Positions 8,866-18,831 of a stretch of 64,000 nucleotides of DNA are shown in pieces. Made by a program: the position numbers and the translations under genes. The notes beneath the pieces were generated by a model that ran no database searches, was not told where the DNA came from, and was given only the letters and a program-made list of their open reading frames with translations. Every line of letters begins with the position of its first letter. The first letter of the stretch is position 1. The stretch lies in the NCBI GenBank assembly GCA_016713085.1, contig JADJPV010000006.1, forward strand, positions 124,001 through 188,000, read 5' to 3'. The stretch comes from Chitinophagaceae bacterium (lineage in GTDB: Bacteria; Bacteroidota; Bacteroidia; Chitinophagales; Chitinophagaceae).

Positions 8866-10821
8866 TTATTGAGCTTTTTTGGCAAAGGTTTCCAATCCGC
8901 ATTCCAGCCATAATTTAAACTCAGCTGCAGTTGGAGTATATCCCTTCGTTTTTGTCAATGCTTTTTCATCTAACCCTATGATTGCATATTGAGGCTGTGC
9001 AACTGCATTGAAGTTTTCGCTTTGAAATGTTGCCCACTTATCGCCTACAGTTATAATTTGCTTTTCAACTCCTGTTTTTGTTTTGAAAGTTTGCTGCTGA
9101 GCTGCTGGCAATACTTTCCGTTCATCTACATACAATGAAACAACAACAAACTTATTCTTCATGAGATCAAGCACTTCAGGATTGGTCCATACATTCTCCT
9201 CCATACGTCGGCAATTGACACAGGCCCAGCCAGTAAAGTCGATCAGTAAAGGTTTGTTTTCTTTTTTAGCCAAAGCCAATGCTTCTTCATAGTCTCTTAA
9301 TGGCTCTAAGGAAGTTTCGCAGTTAACAGGATGTTTATAGACACTGTAACAAAGCGGTGGTGGAAAGCCACTGATCAATTTCAGGTTGGCCCATTTTGTA
9401 TTCGTTACACCCGGAGCAAGATAAATTGTAAATGCTGCGAATAAAGCAATAAAGGTCCAGCGGATGCGACCAATTTTTACTTTCTTATCATCATGCGGAA
9501 AACGAATGAAGCCCAGCAGATACATCACCAGTAAAATACCAATCAGCACCCAGATACCTAAGAAGATTTCTCTTGGTAAGAGATGCCATTGTTTTACGAG
9601 ATCGGCATTGCTGATAAATTTCACCGCCATTGCCAGTTCCAGGAATCCAAGAACAACTTTTACTGTATTCAACCATCCTCCACTCTTTGGCAATGACTGC
9701 AGCCAGTTGGGGAACATCGCAAACAAAGCAAAAGGCAATGCCAATCCCAAACCAAATCCACCCATACCAAAGCTTAGCTGCATGGCACCGCCATCTTTGG
9801 TTAATGCACCTGCGAGTAATGAGCCAAGTATCGGACCCGTACAGGAGAAGGAAACAATGGCCAGCGTCAAAGCCATGAAAAAGATTCCCAGGAAACTTCC
9901 AACACTTGCTTTTGAATCAGCACGGTTGGCAATACCACCCGGCAATGTAATTTCAAAATATCCAAAGAAGGAAATGGCAAATACAACGAAGATGACAAAG
10001 AATGCAATGTTCAACCATACATTGGTTGAAATATTGTTGAGTATCTCAGGATCAGTTTGATCTAACAAATGAAACGGCAGACTCAGCAATATATAAATCA
10101 GGAAAATAAAAAAGCCATACAGTGTTGCATTACGAATTCCCTTACCCCTGCTTCAACTACGCTTTGTAAAGAAAGAAACCGTTAACGGAATCAACGGAAA
10201 CACACAGGGAGTAAGTAATGCAATAAAACCGCCAACCAAACCTAACAGAAAAATACCCCACAAGCTTTTACCCTCTGTACCCTCGTCACCACAATTATTT
10301 ACAGGATTATTAATATCAATTGAATCGATTTTGATTCTTGCAGTTTGTGCCACGCCTCCTTCCATTTCCACATCAAATGCTGCTTCCTGCGCCGGAAGAA
10401 ATTCTTCTTTAGCTCCTGTTGCAAACACAATTGTTCCTTTCAACTTTGCAGGAACAGTTCCATTAATTTGTATTTGCTGAACAAGTTTTACTTCATCATC
10501 AGCAATTACAACCGATTTGTTTTCAAAAGTTGGATCGGTAAAAGACTTGCTGCCCATCTTAACCTGTATGGAGCCATCCTTTACAATGGCGCTATCAGTA
10601 AAATTGACTGTAATTGAATCAAGTCCTTCTGCATCCTTACTGAAGAGGTATAAAAATTTTCCTTTTTTTATTTTTCCGCTGAACTGCAGTTCGTATGTAT
10701 TGCTGCTGACTTTATTGCTGCTTACCTTCCATTGAACAAGCGATGAATCCTGCGCAACAGATGAAACAGAAACACCTAACCCACCTATAAATAATAATGC
10801 AGACAGTAAAAATAATCTCAT
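8866..10821 (-). CDS. dsbD: Thiol:disulfide interchange protein DsbD, interrupted by an in-frame TGA
   Basis: DsbD carries electrons from cytosolic thioredoxin across the inner membrane to periplasmic or extracytoplasmic thiol partners. The locus encodes, in order: a signal peptide, a DsbD-alpha-like domain, a membrane domain with the two redox cysteines in TPCVFPLIPLT and FSCTGPILG, and a C-terminal thioredoxin domain with ACVNCRRME. A TGA at 10153-10155 stops the frame after FFTKRS, in the loop after the first membrane helix. Translation of the same frame continues SRGKGIRNATLYG and stays DsbD-like to 8866, so this is a stop codon without a frameshift. The residue replaced is not catalytic. 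The alpha domain lacks its own cysteine pair; the gene just upstream (10873-11331) has one. Together the two may form one redox system. The break could be a real nonsense mutation or a base error. Confidence 0.88.
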
Positions 10822-10835
10822 TCCAAATTGATTTT

Positions 10836-10866
10836 AAAAAATCCCGTCTTTTGAATGACGGGATTT
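10836..10866 (-). terminator. Terminator between the DsbD-alpha gene and dsbD
   Basis: Ten-base arms (10839-10848 and 10857-10866) pair perfectly, with a T run following on the minus strand. It sits in the 51-base gap between the two redox genes, so dsbD depends on read-through or its own start. Confidence 0.75.
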
Positions 10867-10872
10867 AACTTC

Positions 10873-11331
10873 TTATCCTTCTAACTTAACGGAGAATTTT
10901 GTTTTATCAGGAGGCAAACATTGGCGGTCGTCGCACACCATAAATTCCACATCACCCACAATGGATGTTTTAATATTATTTTTTAACGTAACAATCTGCA
11001 CAAACTCTACTTTATTTGAGTAGAAACGTGACCGGGATTGAGTGGCTTTATCAAATGCATCTGTTACCTTACCAACTTCTTTTGCTGAACCGCTTACTGT
11101 AATTAATGGATTCTTAGCGAAAGATATTTTCGTAGGCAGGGCAATTGCATCAGCACTTTGTGTCTGGCTGTATAAATGCCATCCCGGCTGAATGGTTGCA
11201 ATCATCCGCACTTCATACTTTTTATCGCTGATCTTTTTTACAGAATAATCCCATTTTACCTTCGTACCGCTTTGCGCAAAAGAAAGTAGAGAAACAAGAA
11301 GAAATGTAACTGATGCTAAAAGTTGTTTCAT
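10873..11331 (-). CDS. Stand-alone DsbD-alpha-domain protein
   Basis: The 152-residue exported protein (signal peptide ending LLSFAQS) matches the N-terminal periplasmic domain of DsbD. It retains the redox pair in CDDRQCLPP near the C-terminus. In DsbD this domain takes electrons from the membrane domain and passes them to substrates. The gene precedes dsbD on the same strand, 51 bases away, with a terminator between. Because the alpha domain inside the neighbouring DsbD has lost these cysteines, this protein is a plausible functional replacement; that division of labour is my inference. Confidence 0.85.
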   Translation of the reverse strand: MKQLLASVTFLLVSLLSFAQSGTKVKWDYSVKKISDKKYEVRMIATIQPGWHLYSQTQSADAIALPTKISFAKNPLITVSGSAKEVGKVTDAFDKATQSRSRFYSNKVEFVQIVTLKNNIKTSIVGDVEFMVCDDRQCLPPDKTKFSVKLEG

Positions 11332-11443
11332 TCGTTTGATTTATTTGAACTCTACTGCAAAGTTGCCTCCAAATTCCTTACAAAAATGTCAGTTTGGTCA
11401 CAAAGGAAAACTTTACCAATTCATTTACGAATCTGCGGGAAGA

Positions 11444-12118
11444 TCAGATTGTTACGGCTGCATTAATCAGCAATGTATTGAGAATTTTACGGCCATCGGT
11501 ATTGCCTAAAATAGAAGCTGTTGCCCTTTCCGGATGTGGCATCATGCCAAAAACATTTCCGGCTGCATTACAGATACCTGCAATATTCCGGATAGCACCG
11601 TTGGGGTTTGCCTCGGCTGTTTCGTTTCCATTTTCATCGCAATAGCGGTAAAGCACCTGGCCATTAGTCTCTAATGCATCCAATGTTTTCTCATCCGCAA
11701 AATATCTTCCCTCGCCATGGGCAATTGGAATTTTCAGGGCAGTTCCGCCCGGACCATTCATATAAATATTTTTACAGATGAATTTCTGGTTGGCATTCCG
11801 CAGTAAAGCTCCCGGAAGAAGATGACTTTCGCACAAAATCTGGAACCCGTTACAAACTCCCAGCACTCTGCCACCTTTATTGGCAAATTCAATTACACTT
11901 TCCATCATGGGGCTAAAACGGGCAATGGCACCGCAACGGAGATAATCGCCATAAGAAAAACCGCCGGGCAAAACGATGCAATCTTCAGTTAAAAACATGC
12001 TCAGATCCTTATCCTTATGCCAGAGCATGGTTACATCCTGGTTCAAATCATTTTGCAGGGCATCCTGCATGTCTCTGTCGCAATTACTGCCGGGGAAAAC
12101 AACGATTCCAAATTTCAT
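11444..12118 (-). CDS. purQ: Phosphoribosylformylglycinamidine synthase, glutaminase subunit
   Basis: PurQ hydrolyses glutamine and supplies ammonia to PurL in the fourth step of purine synthesis. The 224-residue class I amidotransferase shows the PurQ start (KFGIVVFPGSNCDRD), the nucleophile cysteine in GVCNGFQIL (about residue 89) and the catalytic His/Glu in MMPHPERA near the C-terminus. Length is normal for the separate-subunit type. A TACATTTG element lies 17 bases upstream, which supports its own promoter. No other purine genes are in the window. Confidence 0.96.
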   Translation of the reverse strand: MKFGIVVFPGSNCDRDMQDALQNDLNQDVTMLWHKDKDLSMFLTEDCIVLPGGFSYGDYLRCGAIARFSPMMESVIEFANKGGRVLGVCNGFQILCESHLLPGALLRNANQKFICKNIYMNGPGGTALKIPIAHGEGRYFADEKTLDALETNGQVLYRYCDENGNETAEANPNGAIRNIAGICNAAGNVFGMMPHPERATASILGNTDGRKILNTLLINAAVTI

Positions 12119-12135
12119 AGTAAAAAGGGAAAGTG

Positions 12136-12143
12136 CAAATGTA
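12136..12143 (-). promoter_or_regulatory. Putative -7 element (TACATTTG) of purQ
   Basis: It matches TAnnTTTG and lies 17 bases before the purQ ATG, predicting a leader of about ten bases. A -33 element is not obvious. Confidence 0.5.
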
Positions 12144-12157
12144 AGGATTGATGCCGA

Positions 12158-13147
12158 TTAGCTATTCAGGACGGCATAATTTGCTACGATCCAGAGAAGG
12201 CTCAGCCAGAAAATAAGCTCAGGAAAGGTCTTCTTTTTGGGATAAAAATAAAAAGCAGCAAAGAATAAGCTCATGGGTACAACCGCAAGCACCCAGTGTG
12301 TAAGACCTGCAAAACTGTTGATAAATGGAATAAACAGGGCAATGATGAGATAGAACACCATAAAATTCCAGCTGGTTCGGATTTGTACAAGCATCCTGGC
12401 AGAGTACCGGGCGCTCATTATTAATCCAATGGTTAAGGGGAACGTAATAAGGCCGAATTCAACCCAGAATTTCCAGTCAAAGGTTACTGCTGGCAGTCGA
12501 AGAATCTGTTTGGGAACAACCCGTGCAATCATTTCCCAATGATCCCATACAAAAAAGTAAACAAGCAAAAAGTAGAATGGAGTAAGAATACCTAATACTG
12601 CCACCAACCATTCAGTTAAGCGGAATGGGCGAAATAAAACGAGGGCTACAATCAATAACAGTAACAGATAAGCAGAAGGAAAATAGAAGAAAGACGTAAT
12701 TCCAAAGCCAAATCCGATATTAAATAAAACGGTTTTTGGTTTTGGGTGATTGTACAATCCTACCATTCTTGGCCATGTCCATACTAAAATAGTGTTGATA
12801 ATTAAAACCGGCGAAAGCACATTCCATTCAGGAACAATACTGGTTATAAGCAGGTATGATAAAGCCAGTAAGTAATTGGATGATGGGAACAGTTTCTGAT
12901 CATTGATCAATCCATTGAACGTTATTGCCTGTGTAAACAGAAGTATGAATGCAAGTATGGGATACAGAACAGGAAAGGCTGCTCCTGTAACCTTCAATGC
13001 TTTCAGCAATTCAATATAAAGAAAACTATCAGTTGAAGCAGGCACCGGAATAACAGGCGTAATGAAATTAGGCAACTTAATGAGGATGCCTATAAAGAAC
13101 AGAATAATTACATTAAGCGGATTGTTACCTGAAAAAAAACGAATCAC
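12158..13147 (-). CDS. DUF6427-type integral membrane protein
   Basis: The roughly 329-residue protein is hydrophobic over almost its whole length, with about ten predicted membrane helices, and begins IRFFSGNNPLN, which resembles the start of the DUF6427 family found across Bacteroidota. I place the start at the GTG at 13145-13147; a TTG at 13169-13171 is the alternative. It is followed closely by purQ on the same strand. The function of the family is unknown to me. The stop codon is only 15 bases from the purQ promoter element. Confidence 0.72.
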   Translation of the reverse strand: MIRFFSGNNPLNVIILFFIGILIKLPNFITPVIPVPASTDSFLYIELLKALKVTGAAFPVLYPILAFILLFTQAITFNGLINDQKLFPSSNYLLALSYLLITSIVPEWNVLSPVLIINTILVWTWPRMVGLYNHPKPKTVLFNIGFGFGITSFFYFPSAYLLLLLIVALVLFRPFRLTEWLVAVLGILTPFYFLLVYFFVWDHWEMIARVVPKQILRLPAVTFDWKFWVEFGLITFPLTIGLIMSARYSARMLVQIRTSWNFMVFYLIIALFIPFINSFAGLTHWVLAVVPMSLFFAAFYFYPKKKTFPELIFWLSLLWIVANYAVLNS

Positions 13148-13221
13148 AGTTATAATTGATTTCGGGCACAAACATTCCGAAAGAAATTCATTTAACCAAA
13201 TAAATTACCCAACAATGTGAT

Positions 13222-14772
13222 TTAAAATTCAATCCGTGCAAAACTGAAATCATTTCTGTACAGACAGGGTACTATCATTTCCCTTGCACTTACCTGTTTT
13301 CCAAAACGGATCAGGAACTCAAACCCTTTGTCAAGGCTTTTTAATGGTGGCTGTTTATTCACTCTTCCCCCTGATTCAAGAGATTGAGCATTCAGCATTG
13401 GTGTACGTTTGTTCCACTCATTGTACAGGAATAATAATTCGCTGCCGCTGTTCATGATCTGGTAACTGAGCATATTATCTGTGTTATCATCAAACTGTGA
13501 TTTGGCAATAATGTTATCCCACTGCAGGTTGCCATCTTTATCCAGCGATAAAATCATTACGTTATCAGTATAGTAGCGTGTCTGCTGATTGTTATTCCAG
13601 TTATAGGGCGAACCCCATCCATACATACCCATTCCTCTCATTCCCCAGTTGTTCCATGAGTTCCAGCCATAATAACTGCCGGGGCCATATGTATTACCCC
13701 ACATCCACGGATTATCCCAGCGGTTATAAGTAGAGCCTCTGCTGTTTCCGTAAGTGCATTCGCCTGTAATCAAAATACCACCATCTTTTTTAACAATAAG
13801 GTGCTTGAGAAAATAATCATTGAACGCCATTTTTGTTGAATTATCTCCTTTCGCCAATGCACGGAAATCATCATTAAATTCAACTGTCTTTTCAATATCA
13901 GTACCTGTCATGCTTTTGTTCACAATTGCTGTAAATAGTCCGTCAATATTTCCTCTTTTTGATTTAGAGTAAAGGGAAGTTAACACATATCGTCCGTTAA
14001 GATTATCTACTTTGATCCTTAATTCATCCAGGAATACTTTGTCCAGTGTAAGATCGAAAACTTTGATGCTGTCTGCATACACAGGCAATACTACGAGTTT
14101 TGCATGCTGAATGTATTCCCGCTGTCCCGGCCTTACTACATGACTGAACAGAAAGTTTCCTTCATTATCAAGATAAAAATCTGCTATGGATTCTTTTGTA
14201 TTCTCCAGTGTATAATTAAATCCTGATTTACGTATCGGTATCAGGTTATTACTTAACAGAAGAGTCTGAATACTGAAATTATCACGCTCTTTATTTTTCA
14301 TTTTAAAGATCATCAGCTTCTGCTTATCATCGCTGATGATGGTGCTGTAAATTTTATTATCACTGAAAATACTCAGTTGAGTAGTATCGAGTTGAAGTGG
14401 CTCTCCAATTTTTTTTCCGTTTCCATCAATCTTTACGCCCATGCAGTACACAATACTTTTTTTCTGGTACTGATAAATTACCATGGAGTGCTCAGGAGTG
14501 GAAAAAAGATCAACATTAATTGCACGGTCGGGAATAAAATCGAGTTCAACTTTATCTTTTTGCTTCATTTCAGCATCATACACTGCAATAACGTGACGGC
14601 TGCGGTTGTTTTTATAAACGAGATAATTATTGTTGTACTTACCCAGTATTTCAAAATTCAGCTGCCGGATATCGTCCCGATCGGGTTCTGAATAATAAAT
14701 ACGCTGTGCTTTTACGGTTACAGCAGAGGCAAGCAACAGAAGCAAACATCCAAAAGCTTTGATCGTCTTCAT
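13222..14772 (-). CDS. Secreted protein of unknown function with a Trp/Gly/Asn-rich insert
   Basis: The start is the ATG at 14770-14772, which opens a signal peptide (MKTIKAFGCLLLLLASAVTV). The 516-residue protein then reads as mixed beta structure with many charged residues. Around residues 360-405 it has a low-complexity stretch very rich in Trp, Gly, Asn and Tyr (for example YYGWNSWNNWGMRGMGMYGW). I do not recognise a family. The export signal suggests a periplasmic or outer-membrane location. The neighbouring genes give no clear functional link. Confidence 0.75.
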   Translation of the reverse strand: MKTIKAFGCLLLLLASAVTVKAQRIYYSEPDRDDIRQLNFEILGKYNNNYLVYKNNRSRHVIAVYDAEMKQKDKVELDFIPDRAINVDLFSTPEHSMVIYQYQKKSIVYCMGVKIDGNGKKIGEPLQLDTTQLSIFSDNKIYSTIISDDKQKLMIFKMKNKERDNFSIQTLLLSNNLIPIRKSGFNYTLENTKESIADFYLDNEGNFLFSHVVRPGQREYIQHAKLVVLPVYADSIKVFDLTLDKVFLDELRIKVDNLNGRYVLTSLYSKSKRGNIDGLFTAIVNKSMTGTDIEKTVEFNDDFRALAKGDNSTKMAFNDYFLKHLIVKKDGGILITGECTYGNSRGSTYNRWDNPWMWGNTYGPGSYYGWNSWNNWGMRGMGMYGWGSPYNWNNNQQTRYYTDNVMILSLDKDGNLQWDNIIAKSQFDDNTDNMLSYQIMNSGSELLFLYNEWNKRTPMLNAQSLESGGRVNKQPPLKSLDKGFEFLIRFGKQVSAREMIVPCLYRNDFSFARIEF

Positions 14773-14881
14773 ATTTCGTTGATTATTCTTTCTTAAAATT
14801 ACGTTGAAAGCAGACATTTCGTATGAAAGATGCCGTTAAAAATTATATTGCACACGAATTATAAAAATAAACCCATTATTA

Positions 14882-15793
14882 ATGGCAACTATTTGCATTA
14901 CAGGCGGAACAGGTTTAATTGGAACAGCTCTTTCACAATATCTTTCTGCCAAAGGTCATGCCATTATCATTCTTTCCCGAACTGCAAAGCCGTCTTCAAC
15001 AAAAGGGATCAGCTATGCAGCCTGGAATGTGGAAGCAGGAACAATCGACAGGGAAGCTATTGCTTCAAGCGATTATATCATTCATCTTGCCGGTGCCGGG
15101 GTTGCCGACAAGCGCTGGACAAAAAAAAGAAAAGCAGAAATTACCAACAGCCGGGTGCAGGGTGGTCAACTTTTGGTAAAAGCATTAACTGAAATTCCCA
15201 ACAATGTAAAAGCTGTCATCTGTTCTTCAGCTATTGGCTGGTACGGACCAGATAACGGCAAACCGTTTGTTGAAACCGATCCTGTTAATACTGATTTTTT
15301 GGGTGAGACATGCAGAGTATGGGAAGAAGCAACTGAGGCAGTTAAAACACTTGGTAAACGCCTGGTGAAACTGAGAACAGGAATTGTATTGAGTAATGAT
15401 GGCGGTGCATTAAAAGAATTTAAAAACACATTGCGTTTTGGCCTGGCAACAATTCTTGGCAGTGGTAAACAAATGATCAGCTGGATACATGTTGATGACC
15501 TTTGCCGCATGTACGAAGAGGCAATTCAAAATGAGCAACTGAATGGAATTTATAATGCAGTAGCTCCAAATCCTGTTTCAAATAAAGACCTCATTATTGC
15601 ACTTGCAAAAAAGATGAGGGGCAATACGTTTATTACAGTGCCGGTTCCTTCCTTCGTTTTAAAAATTGTGCTGGGCGAACTGAGTATTGAAGTACTGAAG
15701 AGTGCAACAGTAAGTTCATCAAAAATACAGAATGCCGGGTTTCCATTTCTTTATCCAACTATTGATGCAGCATTCAATGAACTGATCAGTTAG
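14882..15793 (+). CDS. TIGR01777-family NAD(P)-binding epimerase
   Basis: The 303-residue protein is a short-chain dehydrogenase-like epimerase of the TIGR01777 (YfcH/SulA) family. It has the Rossmann motif TGGTGLIGTAL at the N-terminus, the family segment SSAIGWYG, the helix signature GETCRVWE and ISWIHVDDL. The last domain (DUF1731-like) is present, ending with YPTIDAAF. The natural substrate of the family is not established. The gene ends in an 8-base convergent overlap with the next gene. Confidence 0.92.
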   Translation: MATICITGGTGLIGTALSQYLSAKGHAIIILSRTAKPSSTKGISYAAWNVEAGTIDREAIASSDYIIHLAGAGVADKRWTKKRKAEITNSRVQGGQLLVKALTEIPNNVKAVICSSAIGWYGPDNGKPFVETDPVNTDFLGETCRVWEEATEAVKTLGKRLVKLRTGIVLSNDGGALKEFKNTLRFGLATILGSGKQMISWIHVDDLCRMYEEAIQNEQLNGIYNAVAPNPVSNKDLIIALAKKMRGNTFITVPVPSFVLKIVLGELSIEVLKSATVSSSKIQNAGFPFLYPTIDAAFNELIS

Positions 15794-16322
15794 TTTTCTT
15801 TGTCTCCGCCTGAATGATCTTTGCTTGTTTCATGGGAGGTATCACCAGTTCCGGACTCAGCTCAGGTAATTTTGCTTTTGTTTCTTTATTCCTGTACATC
15901 ACTGCATCAACAAAATACCATTTCTTACCATCGTTCGATAAGCCAATCAAAGTTGTTTCTGTTTCCATTGATCCCATAAATGCTTCTATCGTCATGGTTT
16001 GCGGCAATGTACATTGCTGAACACCTTTATAGGTTACAACTGCAGAAGGGTTTCCCAGCAAAACAGATTTTACTTTTACCCCAAATTGTTCACGGTACTT
16101 TTGAATTGAATCAACTCCCTGTTTTATTTTTTCTTTGCCATCTTTATCAGTTACCAGGGTTGGATAAGTATATGTTGCATACGTTTCCAGGTCAAGAGCT
16201 GCTAAAGCCTTCGCCATTTTTAATGCTTCTGTTTTAATTACAGTTGCCTGGTTTTGTGCAAATGCAGTATGTGCCGTAAAAAAGAAAATTAAAACAACAG
16301 GGATGATATTATTTTTCTTCAT
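15786..16322 (-). CDS. Exported protein, possibly NTF2-like
   Basis: The 178-residue protein has a signal peptide (ending FFFTAHTAFAQ). The pattern of a helical start (KMAKALAALDLETYATYTYP) followed by sheet and a late GKKWYFVDA is compatible with an NTF2/SnoaL-like fold, but this is only a resemblance. It lies 11 bases upstream of the ABC permease start-to-stop region on the same strand and may share its transcript. The function is unknown. Confidence 0.7.
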   Translation of the reverse strand: MKKNNIIPVVLIFFFTAHTAFAQNQATVIKTEALKMAKALAALDLETYATYTYPTLVTDKDGKEKIKQGVDSIQKYREQFGVKVKSVLLGNPSAVVTYKGVQQCTLPQTMTIEAFMGSMETETTLIGLSNDGKKWYFVDAVMYRNKETKAKLPELSPELVIPPMKQAKIIQAETKKTN

Positions 16323-16333
16323 TTCTTTAAAAA

Positions 16334-17150
16334 TTAAAGGTCACGCTTTTTATAGATCCAGAAAACCAATCCCCAAAAAACAAACAGATACCCAATTGTG
16401 ATAAACACCTGTTGATTGATGAGACTGAGAGCATGATCATATACTTTCGGATCAAGCCTGCCAAGAAATGCAGGTACAGGTGTCAACAGATCAGATGATT
16501 CTGTGGGCAAAAACCGACCTGTATCAGCGTGTACATATCTGTTCAGCAATTGGGCCCCGATATTTTCAACAATAACTTTATAAAAGATAAATACCCCCAG
16601 GGCAATGAACGCTCTTTTAATAACGAGGCCAAGGAGGAATGCAAATGATAATTGAGCAAATACCTGAAGACTATAAAGTGCAGTATAATGTGCCAGCTGG
16701 AATTTATCTTTACATCAGGCCCGGTTGTGCTGAAACCAATTGAAAGCGTTACAATGACATAAAGTGCAATTACAATCATTGAAATAATTACTACGTTCAA
16801 AAACTTGGCAATCAAAAATTCATTCCTGCTCCAGCCATCGATTACATTTTGGCGGTTTGTTTTGTAGGTATATTCATTGGTAATGAGCATAATCACAAGA
16901 ATGGCAGGTATTAATACAAACAGGGAAGAAGCAAACGCTGTTGTTCGGAATACTTCCGGAAATTCAAACGGATTCCCAAGAAGCATCTTCAGCATTTGTG
17001 CTGCGTTTTTGTATTAGCTGTATTTTCTTTGTAAATGAAATAAAACATGCCGTTGATACCGGGATACGATAAAACTGTAATTCCCATGATCCACCAAAAG
17101 CCGGGATATTTTTTTATTTTAAGCCACTCTGTTCTGAATAAATTAAGCAT
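16334..17150 (-). CDS. ABC-2 type transporter permease, two frameshifts
   Basis: Three frames join into one permease of about 272 residues. The N-terminal part starts at the ATG at 17148-17150 (MLNLFRTEWLKIKKYPGFWW) and shifts at a T5 run on the + strand (17006-17010). The middle part (16543-16995) shifts again near 16707-16713. The C-terminal part ends at 16334 (FWIYKKRDL). With one base restored at each point the protein has six membrane segments and the usual ABC-2 layout. The ATPase gene is 24 bases upstream, so the pair forms an exporter. The substrate cannot be predicted. Both changes look like single-base losses. Confidence 0.8.
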
Positions 17151-17174
17151 AGATATAATAATTGATGGACAAGT

Positions 17175-18068
17175 TTAATTATTGGTCAGTTCAAAAAATC
17201 TTTCTTCCAACCTTTTTTTCTTAATGGAGAGATACTGCAATGCAATACCATGATTAAAACAATAACGATTCACCTCTTCTGCACTGGCTGTGCCTTTTGG
17301 AAAATGCAGCTGCATTGTTTGTGCGTTAATGGTGGTTGATGTTTTGCCGGGGTAGTTGCTGAGTGCTGCTTTCAATTGCTCCATATCTGCAGCACCTAAT
17401 TCCACTACATCCTCATCCACTAATACATCATCAACAGATCCGGAAGTAACTAATGTTCCTGTTTTTAAAATGGCCACATGTGTGCAAACTTTTTCCACTT
17501 CATCGAGCAGGTGACTGGCCATAATAATTGTGTGGCCTTTCTTACTCAACTCAATGATCAGTTCACGTATTTCCATAATACCTACCGGGTCAAGGCCATT
17601 GGTTGGTTCATCCAGTACCAGTATCTGCGGATCGCCCAGCAAAGCAGCTGCAATAGCAAGGCGTTGTTTCATTCCTAAACTATAAGAACTGAACTTGCTG
17701 TTACGACGCTCATACAATTTTACTTTCTGCAATACCGCATCAATGGCAGCTCTGTCGCCACGGCCGCTGATGCTGTTGGTGATTTTTAGATTATTTACTG
17801 CTGATAAATAATGATAGAAGTTGGGTGTTTCAAGTAAAGAACCAATCTGTTTACGCAGATCCGGTGAAGCCGGTTGTCCAAACCAGGAATAGTTGCCACT
17901 GTCAGCATTCAACACATCAAGGATAATACTGAGCATGGTTGTCTTACCGCTGCCATTTGGACCTAATACGCCGAATACAGAACCTTTCGGCACATTGAAA
18001 GAAATACCATTCAGTGCCTGGATTTTTCCGTATCGCTTCTTTAAATCATGTACTTCTAAAATACTCAT
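17175..18068 (-). CDS. ABC transporter ATP-binding protein
   Basis: The 297-residue ATPase has Walker A GPNGSGKTT, the signature YSLGMKQRLAIA, Walker B ILVLDEPTNGLDP and the switch histidine in MASHLLDE. A C-terminal extension of about 80 residues is typical of ABC-2 exporters such as the NosF/BcrA type. It drives the permease encoded immediately downstream (16334-17150). It could export a peptide, lipid or antibiotic; nothing in the neighbourhood decides this. Confidence 0.93.
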   Translation of the reverse strand: MSILEVHDLKKRYGKIQALNGISFNVPKGSVFGVLGPNGSGKTTMLSIILDVLNADSGNYSWFGQPASPDLRKQIGSLLETPNFYHYLSAVNNLKITNSISGRGDRAAIDAVLQKVKLYERRNSKFSSYSLGMKQRLAIAAALLGDPQILVLDEPTNGLDPVGIMEIRELIIELSKKGHTIIMASHLLDEVEKVCTHVAILKTGTLVTSGSVDDVLVDEDVVELGAADMEQLKAALSNYPGKTSTTINAQTMQLHFPKGTASAEEVNRYCFNHGIALQYLSIKKKRLEERFFELTNN

Positions 18069-18107
18069 AGTAATAATTGTGAACTTATGAAAGCTAAATT
18101 TAATGGT

Positions 18108-18767
18108 TTATTCTTCGGGAAGGTAATGCGAATGATAAATGCTTGTAAAATCTCCAAGAGCGGCAAAACCCTTTTCATCAAAACGGAGTTTATGCAAATT
18201 CAACGCTTCAATATCGCCGATGAGCACTTTGCGATGCTGCGGATCAAGTGTTCCTCCTGTCTCTCCGGGAGCAGCGGCAGAATCATATTGGTAATGCGGA
18301 TCACAGATCGTTCCTCTTGGATACATGATGCCGGGAGTTCCCTGCCCTCTTATATCCAATTCATCGGGATGATGAAGCCCGAGCATATGCCCGTACTCAT
18401 GTGCTGCAGTTGTTGAAGTTTGCAACAAATTCGCCAACTTAAAATAACCGGTATTGCAGCCCAACCCATCAACAAAAGAAACATGCATGGGTGAATATTC
18501 CTCAATACGGAAGTAAAACATTTTGGGATCGGTATTATACCAAACTGTTTCCGGTTCCAATTGCGGTTCATAGAATCCTTTGATATCAAATACCACATCG
18601 TACCTCTTGCCTTTCAGCTGAATACTTGCTTTGGGCTCATTCCAGTGCTGATCAATATCAGTCGCAATTTGTTTAGCAAGCTCTTCGCTTGCTGCATCAC
18701 CATAAAAATAAAAATGGGAATGAATGATGAGTTGATTGGAGGTGTGGACAAGTTGAGCAAGCGCCAT
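18108..18767 (-). CDS. Metzincin-like zinc metalloprotease
   Basis: The protein of 219 residues carries the extended zinc site HEYGHMLGLHH, with Glu as the catalytic base, followed by GIMYPRG, which resembles the Met-turn of metzincins. No signal peptide is seen, so it may act in the cytoplasm or leave by another route. The start could be the ATG at 18765-18767 or an upstream in-frame start at 18788. It is 39 bases from the ABC ATPase gene on the same strand. The substrate is unknown. Confidence 0.78.
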   Translation of the reverse strand: MALAQLVHTSNQLIIHSHFYFYGDAASEELAKQIATDIDQHWNEPKASIQLKGKRYDVVFDIKGFYEPQLEPETVWYNTDPKMFYFRIEEYSPMHVSFVDGLGCNTGYFKLANLLQTSTTAAHEYGHMLGLHHPDELDIRGQGTPGIMYPRGTICDPHYQYDSAAAPGETGGTLDPQHRKVLIGDIEALNLHKLRFDEKGFAALGDFTSIYHSHYLPEE

Positions 18768-18831
18768 AGAAAAAAGTGAATTAAACAAAAAGGAATTTGT
18801 GAAAGAACGCTACACATTAAATAAAGGAACT

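Noticed and set aside
9464..10060. A 198-codon + strand frame inside dsbD
   Set aside because: It is antisense to the DsbD membrane domain, which fully explains the sequence.
10153..10155. Selenocysteine or a changed genetic code at the dsbD TGA
   Set aside because: The site is not catalytic, no downstream element is seen, and TGA ends many normal genes in this window.
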